Below, piece after piece: positions 1-4,054 of a stretch of DNA of 7,513 nucleotides (the first letter of the stretch is position 1; every line of letters begins with the position of its first letter). The notes under the pieces are model-generated. The model was not told where the DNA came from, did no database searches, and worked only from the letters and a program-made list of their open reading frames with translations. This DNA is from Acidobacteriaceae bacterium (GTDB lineage: Bacteria; Acidobacteriota; Terriglobia; Terriglobales; Acidobacteriaceae): positions 209 to 7,721 of the forward strand of contig PLBD01000178.1 in assembly GCA_003135315.1 (NCBI GenBank). The letters run 5' to 3'. The position numbers were made by a program, and so were the translations under genes.

Positions 1-49
1 CTAAAGGCTAAGAGCTAAGAGCCTGAGCGAATAGCGAAAGGCGAAAAGC
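1..49. repeat. Degenerate tandem heptamer repeat at the window edge
   Basis: The first 49 bases divide cleanly into 7-base units: ctaaagg (1-7), ctaagag (8-14), ctaagag (15-21), cctgagc (22-28), gaatagc (29-35), gaaaggc (36-42), gaaaagc (43-49). Two units are identical and the rest drift while keeping the period. Read as AGCTAAG-type units, they match the right-hand block of the repeat at 2004-2069. The array may continue beyond the left edge. I see no ORF or RNA in it. It is probably a non-coding spacer repeat lying between the preceding gene and the ABC operon. Confidence 0.6.
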
Positions 50-56
50 GGCTTCC

Positions 57-70
57 ATGACATTTGTCAT
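57..70. promoter_or_regulatory. 6-2-6 inverted repeat, candidate response-regulator operator
   Basis: ATGACA (57-62) and TGTCAT (65-70) are perfect reverse complements separated by two bases. Related half-sites follow: TGACA at 81-85 and ATGAC at 111-115. The dyad lies about 90 bp upstream of the ABC ATPase start. NarL-type regulators classically bind 7-2-7 inverted heptamers, so the geometry suits the DesR-like regulator encoded downstream, which would make the operon autoregulated. That link is inference. TTGTCA (64-69) could also act as a -35 element, but I find no convincing -10 at the right distance. Confidence 0.4.
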
Positions 71-158
71 CCCCAACCGCTGACAATCGGCACTACTGCC
101 CCCGCTCCACATGACCGATGATCGATACCGTGCTCGAAAGAACAGAGGACGGGAGTGA

Positions 159-1157
159 ATGATGTCAACCGCAATTTCAAGACACCAAATCCAAAGTCGG
201 GACTTGCCCGGGGTCCCAATCGCCGAAATGCCACGCAGCGCCTCGGTCAAGCAGCCAGTCACCGTTGCCAGAGCTCTCAACCTTAAGAAGAGCTACGGAA
301 ACGTCGTGGCCCTCGAAAATCTCAACCTGGACATTCATGCCGGCGAACTGCTGGCGCTACTGGGACCGAACGGCGCGGGCAAGACTACGCTGGTACGCAT
401 GCTGCTGGGCGTAGCGCGTCCGGACTCTGGCAGCGTATCCGTGTTTGGGGTCGATCCCTATCAGGGCCAGGTGCAGGACCGGCTGGGAGCCATGCTCCAG
501 GTGGGACGCGTGCCTGAGACCCTCAAAGTCCGCGAGCACATCGATCTCTTCTCGTCTTACTATCCCAACCCGCTGCCGCTGCAGGAGACGTTTGAGATCG
601 CCGGCCTCACCGAGATCAAAGACCGTCCCTATGGCGAGCTATCCGGCGGGCAGAAACAGCGCGTGCTGTTCGGCATCGCCATCTGCGGCAATCCCGATCT
701 GCTGTTTCTCGACGAGCCCACGGTGGGACTTGATGTGGAAGCGCGCCGCCTGATGTGGTCGCAGATTCGCAGCCTGATCGCGCGCGGCAAAACCGTCCTG
801 CTGACCACTCATTATCTGAACGAGGCCGATGCCCTGGCCGATCGCATCCTGGTACTGAACCAGGGCGCGATCATCGCCGAAGGCACGCCCGCCGAGATCA
901 AGGCGCGTGCCATAGGCAAGCAGATTCGCTGCACCAGCCGGCTGACCCTGGACGAGGTTCGCCAGATTCAGGGCGTGTTGAGCGTGAAGGCTGATCGCAA
1001 CGCCTTCGAACTGCAAGTGAATGCCGCCGAGCCGGTGGTTCGTGAGCTATTGCAGCGCGATAGCTGGCTGGCGGACCTGGAAGTCACTAACGCAGGGCTG
1101 GAAGAGGCGTTCCTGGCGCTGACGAAGAACCACAACGCCGAATCGAAGGAGAACTGA
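159..1157 (+). CDS. ABC-2 type transporter ATP-binding protein (DrrA/CcmA-like)
   Basis: Cytoplasmic ATPase subunit that powers the permease encoded immediately downstream. All nucleotide-binding motifs are intact in the 332 residues: Walker A GPNGAGKTT (69-77), Q-loop Gln114, signature LSGGQKQR (161-168), Walker B LLFLDEP (181-187), D-loop GLD (190-192) and switch His218. The last ~75 residues resemble the accessory C-terminal region common in drug and lipid exporter ATPases. The start at 159 is preceded by GAGGA (145-149) and GGGAG (151-155). A second ATG follows at 162, and an ATG at 228 (residue 24) would remove a polar extension but has no visible ribosome site. The stop lies one base before the permease start, so translation is probably coupled. 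The substrate cannot be read from the sequence; antibiotic, lipid or peptide export are family possibilities. Confidence 0.93.
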   Translation: MMSTAISRHQIQSRDLPGVPIAEMPRSASVKQPVTVARALNLKKSYGNVVALENLNLDIHAGELLALLGPNGAGKTTLVRMLLGVARPDSGSVSVFGVDPYQGQVQDRLGAMLQVGRVPETLKVREHIDLFSSYYPNPLPLQETFEIAGLTEIKDRPYGELSGGQKQRVLFGIAICGNPDLLFLDEPTVGLDVEARRLMWSQIRSLIARGKTVLLTTHYLNEADALADRILVLNQGAIIAEGTPAEIKARAIGKQIRCTSRLTLDEVRQIQGVLSVKADRNAFELQVNAAEPVVRELLQRDSWLADLEVTNAGLEEAFLALTKNHNAESKEN

Positions 1158-1158
1158 C

Positions 1159-1977
1159 ATGGCTGCCACCACTTTCCCCGCTGCTCTGGTAACGCCTCGC
1201 CGCTCGTTGTCACGCACGTTCGCGCTCTACGCGAAAGAGGCCAAGTACGAGCTGATCAACAAGACCCGCATCCCCATCTATGCCATTTCGACGGTTGTCT
1301 TCCCATTGATGTTTTACGTGCTCTTCGGCATCGTGCTGGGTCACGGCAACCCAGTGAATCGCGGCGAGACCGCAACCTACGTGCTGGCGACAATGGGCTG
1401 CTTCGGGGTGATGGCGGTTGCGCTCTTCGGATTCGGCGTGAGCCTGGCGATGGAGCGGGGCCAAGGCTGGATGCAGATGAAGCGCGCGTCGCCCATGCCA
1501 ATCAGCGCTTATTTCCTGGCGAAGCTGTTTGCTGCAGTCGTGTTCAGTACTGTGATTATGCTGCTGTTGCTGACGGTGGGAATTCTGTTTGGTGGAGTTC
1601 ATATTCCAGTCGCAACGGCTGCCAAGCTGGTCGGCATCCTGGTGGCTGGTTCGATTCCGTTCAGCGCCATGGGATTGGCGATTGGCTACTTCGCCAAACC
1701 AAACTCGGCACCCGCTGTCGTCAATCTGGTTTACTTGCCGATGTCATTCTGCTCGGGATTGTGGATTCCACTGTTCCTGTTGCCGCATGGATTACAAGTG
1801 CTGGCACAGTTCTTGCCGCCCTTTCACCTGGCCCAGTTGGCGCTGAATACCGTGGGCCTTGCCCCGAATCCCACTCCGGCATGGGGACACGTGGAAGCAC
1901 TGATAGCTTTCACCCTGGTCTGCCTTGGTCTGGCTGCTTGGGGCTACCGGAGAGATGAAGGCAAGACCTATGGATGA
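1159..1977 (+). CDS. ABC-2 type transporter permease
   Basis: Integral membrane partner of the preceding ATPase. The 272 residues hold about six hydrophobic segments, near 38-61, 73-97, 117-145, 152-178, 184-212 and 243-262, as expected for an ABC-2 half-transporter. A short charged N-terminal stretch (about 14-37) precedes the first helix. The polar loop ERGQGWMQMKRASPMP (99-114) between helices 2 and 3 matches the ERG...LRASP-type loop typical of ABC-2 permeases of the drug-exporter class. AAGGAG at 1146-1151, seven bases before the ATG, is a strong ribosome site inside the end of the ATPase gene. With only one permease gene, the working transporter is probably a homodimer of this protein with two ATPase copies. 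Substrate unknown. Confidence 0.9.
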   Translation: MAATTFPAALVTPRRSLSRTFALYAKEAKYELINKTRIPIYAISTVVFPLMFYVLFGIVLGHGNPVNRGETATYVLATMGCFGVMAVALFGFGVSLAMERGQGWMQMKRASPMPISAYFLAKLFAAVVFSTVIMLLLLTVGILFGGVHIPVATAAKLVGILVAGSIPFSAMGLAIGYFAKPNSAPAVVNLVYLPMSFCSGLWIPLFLLPHGLQVLAQFLPPFHLAQLALNTVGLAPNPTPAWGHVEALIAFTLVCLGLAAWGYRRDEGKTYG

Positions 1978-1982
1978 GGAAG

Positions 1983-1997
1983 GCCGCCTTCGGCGGC
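1983..1997 (+). other. GC-rich hairpin directly after the permease stop
   Basis: GCCGCC (1983-1988), loop TTC, GGCGGC (1992-1997): six G/C pairs with a three-base loop, beginning five bases after the permease stop codon. No T-run follows (the next bases are TGGCTCTCAG), so it is not a standard intrinsic terminator. It could protect the 3' end of an ATPase-permease transcript or attenuate transcription into the sensor genes. Confidence 0.45.
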
Positions 1998-2003
1998 TGG
2001 CTC

Positions 2004-2069
2004 TCAGCGGTCAGCTTTCAGCCGTTAGCTTGAACGGTGAGTTTGGGTGAAAGCTGATAGCTGGCAGCT
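2004..2069. repeat. Head-to-head heptamer repeat blocks forming a nested inverted repeat
   Basis: The left block is four 7-base units: TCAGCGG (2004-2010), TCAGCTT (2011-2017), TCAGCCG (2018-2024), TTAGCTT (2025-2031). The right block has units of the same family on the other strand: GAAAGCT (2049-2055), GATAGCT (2056-2062), GGCAGCT (2063-2069). TCAGCTTTCA (2011-2020) pairs perfectly with TGAAAGCTGA (2048-2057). Inside that stem, CCGTT (2022-2026) can pair with AACGG (2033-2037). The block sits in the spacer between permease and small membrane protein and shares its unit with the repeat at 1-49. Confidence 0.6.
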
Positions 2070-2103
2070 TCCGACGAAGAGCGAACCGCGATCATCCCGC
2101 GAC

Positions 2104-2109
2104 AAGGAG
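2104..2109 (+). promoter_or_regulatory. Ribosome binding site of the 51-residue membrane protein
   Basis: AAGGAG with five bases to the ATG at 2115. It is as good a match to the anti-Shine-Dalgarno sequence as the permease site and is the main reason to accept the short reading frame as a gene. Confidence 0.7.
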
Positions 2110-2114
2110 TTACC

Positions 2115-2270
2115 ATGAAAAGCAAAGCAGCGCAATGGATTCTATGGGCGATCACGATGGTCATTTTTCTCGCGCTAACGCTCAGTGGTCACTTTGACTG
2201 GCTGATCGTGGCAATGATCGTCTCCTCGCTGGTGTGGTACACAGTTGTGCCGCGCGCCACTTCCAGATAA
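2115..2270 (+). CDS. Small two-helix membrane protein, 51 residues
   Basis: I do not recognise a family. The frame reads MKSKAAQWILWAIT at its start and ends VVPRATSR before TAA at 2268-2270. Two hydrophobic segments, about residues 8-24 and 29-45, are joined by the short polar turn SGHFDW, and lysines and arginines mark the two ends, suggesting a helical hairpin with both termini in the cytoplasm. A consensus ribosome site precedes it, and it ends 17 bases before the histidine kinase ATG. Its place between the permease and the sensor kinase suggests a small accessory subunit of the transporter or a modulator of the kinase; this is inferred from position only. Many annotation pipelines would miss it because of its size. 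Confidence 0.65.
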   Translation: MKSKAAQWILWAITMVIFLALTLSGHFDWLIVAMIVSSLVWYTVVPRATSR

Positions 2271-2287
2271 CAATAGGGCGAACACGT

Positions 2288-3382
2288 ATGTGGGATCTTA
2301 TCTATCCCGGAAGAAAAGAACACGGCTGGAGACCCGCCATCTGGCTGTTGTATCTCATCTTTTTTTTCATCGATCCTTTTACCAGGCACACCACGCCGCT
2401 GGTGTGGGTGGGCACAGTGGTCGCGGGTTTTGTGTTCATCCTGCTCTATCTGCACGTCTGGACCGCCGGCGAACAGAACGCCGTGCTTCTCACAGTCGCC
2501 ATGGCCCTCATGGGAATCGTCTGTACTCCATGGAATACAGGCGCGATAGGATTCTTCTTCTATGCCGCCGTGTGTGTTGCGTGGCTCGACAGCAGCCGAA
2601 GAGTATGGATCTGGATTGCAATCATTATTGGCATCATCTTGCTGGAGAGCCGGCTGCTCCATTTGCCCACCAGCTTCGGGTTGATGATGGCCTTCTTTGC
2701 TTTCGTAGCGGCTGCGGGCAACTATCATCTCGCGCAAAAACGATGTGCCGAGAAGAAGCTGCAGCTGGCACAGGACGAAGTGGAGCACCTGGCCAAAGTG
2801 GCTGAGCGTGAACGCATCGCCCGTGACCTGCACGATCTGCTGGGACACACGCTGTCGCTCATCACGCTGAAGGCGGAACTGGCGCGCAAGCTGGTCGACC
2901 GCGACCCAGAGCGCGCCAAGCAGGAGATGCTGGACGTAGAACACACCTCGCGGGCTGCGTTGGCCGATGTGCGCGAAGCTATCAGCGGTTATCGCGGCGA
3001 AGGCCTGGCTGCGGAGCTCGTGCGCGCGCGCAAGACTTTGGAGACTGCCGGCATTACTGTGGATTCCGATGTCACGGAACTACCGTTGACTCCGGCTCAG
3101 GAAACGGTTCTGGCGCTGGCATTGCGCGAGGCCGTCACCAATGTTGTGCGGCACGCTCAGGCGCGGCAGTGCAGCGTTCGGCTGCAACGCGAGAACAATC
3201 TCTGCACTCTGGAGATCGCCGACAACGGCAGCGGCGCCAATGCTCCTGAAGGCAACGGCCTGCGCGGCATGCGCGAGCGCCTGGAAGCCATCGGCGGCTC
3301 TCTGCAGCGCCAGTCTCAAGCCGGAACCCGCCTCGTTATTCATTTACCGCTCGCACCTGCTGCCGCTACTCTGCGAAACTGA
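2288..3382 (+). CDS. DesK-family sensor histidine kinase
   Basis: Membrane sensor that autophosphorylates and controls the response regulator encoded next to it; 364 residues from ATG 2288. Five or six hydrophobic segments occupy residues 16-149. A charged, probably coiled-coil linker (150-176) leads into a HisKA_3 dimerisation domain with RERIARDLHDLLGH, phosphoacceptor His182. The HATPase domain has an N-box (Glu281, Asn285), G1 DNGSG (312-316) and G2 GNGLRGMRER (322-331). The dimerisation helix (ARKLVDRDPERAK and after) closely resembles Bacillus DesK as I remember it. There is no sizeable extracytoplasmic domain, so the signal is probably sensed in or at the membrane. An upstream GTG at 2234 would extend it by 18 residues but overlaps the small gene; AGGGCG (2275-2280) supports 2288. 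Confidence 0.92.
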   Translation: MWDLIYPGRKEHGWRPAIWLLYLIFFFIDPFTRHTTPLVWVGTVVAGFVFILLYLHVWTAGEQNAVLLTVAMALMGIVCTPWNTGAIGFFFYAAVCVAWLDSSRRVWIWIAIIIGIILLESRLLHLPTSFGLMMAFFAFVAAAGNYHLAQKRCAEKKLQLAQDEVEHLAKVAERERIARDLHDLLGHTLSLITLKAELARKLVDRDPERAKQEMLDVEHTSRAALADVREAISGYRGEGLAAELVRARKTLETAGITVDSDVTELPLTPAQETVLALALREAVTNVVRHAQARQCSVRLQRENNLCTLEIADNGSGANAPEGNGLRGMRERLEAIGGSLQRQSQAGTRLVIHLPLAPAAATLRN

Positions 3383-3386
3383 GGAC

Positions 3387-4013
3387 ATGCCGAGCGGCAA
3401 GCACGACAAAATACGGGTTGTCATCGCGGAAGACCAGGCTATGGTGCTGGGCGCGCTCGCTGCGCTGCTGGAGATGGAAGACGACATCGAGGTCGTGGCC
3501 CGCGCCCGCAGCGGCGATGAGGCCTTGCGCGCGGTGCAGGAAGCGCGACCCGACGTCTTCCTCACCGACATCGAAATGCCCACGCTCACCGGACTGGAAG
3601 TCGCGGCCGAGCTGAGGCGCCGCAACGTTCCCGTGCGCGTCATTATCCTGACGACCTTCGCGCGCGCCGGATATCTGCGCCGAGCGCTCGATGCCGGCGC
3701 CTCCGGATATCTCTTGAAGGACATGCCCGCCGAACAACTCGCCGACGCAGTACGTCGCGTGCGCCAGGGATTGCGCGTCATCGATCCCCAACTTGCCGCC
3801 GAAGCCTGGAGCGAGGAACCTGATCCGCTGACCGACCGCGAACGCCAGGTCCTGCGCCTCGCAGGCGAAGGCATGGCTACGCTCGATATCGCCAATGGGC
3901 TGAACTTGTCAGAAGGAACGGTGCGCAATTACCTATCGGAAGCGATCAGCAAGCTCGGCGCTGCCAACCGCGTCGAAGCCGCCAGGATTGCCCGGGCTAA
4001 GGGATGGCTTTAG
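3387..4013 (+). CDS. DesR-like NarL/LuxR-family response regulator
   Basis: Transcription factor activated by phosphotransfer from the adjacent kinase; 208 residues. The receiver domain (about 9-125) has the acidic pair Glu15-Asp16, phosphoacceptor Asp61 in TDIEMP, Thr89 in ILTTFAR and Lys111 in GYLLKD. After a short linker comes a LuxR-type helix-turn-helix domain: PLTDRERQVLRL (147-158) and the recognition-helix region SEGTVRNYLSEAISKLG (175-191), ending in the KGWL tail also seen in DesR. The motif set IAEDQ-M-LGAL, DIEMP, LTTFAR-GY and EGTVRNY marks the DesR branch. The start is ATG 3387, four bases after the kinase stop (TGAGGACATG); GAGGA (3381-3385) is very close to the start, so coupled translation is likely. 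Probable target: its own operon via the 57-70 dyad (inference). Confidence 0.93.
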   Translation: MPSGKHDKIRVVIAEDQAMVLGALAALLEMEDDIEVVARARSGDEALRAVQEARPDVFLTDIEMPTLTGLEVAAELRRRNVPVRVIILTTFARAGYLRRALDAGASGYLLKDMPAEQLADAVRRVRQGLRVIDPQLAAEAWSEEPDPLTDRERQVLRLAGEGMATLDIANGLNLSEGTVRNYLSEAISKLGAANRVEAARIARAKGWL

Positions 4014-4054
4014 GCAGGCTGCCGTCAGACTTATCCATCAGGCAATCTTTACCG

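Noticed and set aside
1..49. Possible CRISPR array from the regular repeats
   Set aside because: Units are only 7 bases with no spacers and no cas genes nearby.
8..280. Minus-strand open frame of 90 codons over the operon leader
   Set aside because: Overlaps the heptamer repeat, the candidate operator and the ATPase start; no ribosome site or recognisable domain.
2234..2287. GTG at 2234 as start of the histidine kinase
   Set aside because: It lies within the 51-residue membrane protein gene and adds 18 polar residues unlike the family; ATG 2288 has a plausible ribosome site and follows the small gene's stop.
2189..2944. Minus-strand open frame of 251 codons
   Set aside because: Antisense to the small membrane protein and histidine kinase, with low-complexity Gln/His composition and no motif.
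3141..3386. Long in-frame extension of the response regulator back to 3141
   Set aside because: It overlaps the catalytic HATPase region of the kinase in another frame; the receiver domain begins right after ATG 3387.
4013..4023. GGCAG-G-CTGCC dyad as bidirectional terminator
   Set aside because: Loop of one base, short stem and no adjacent T-run.
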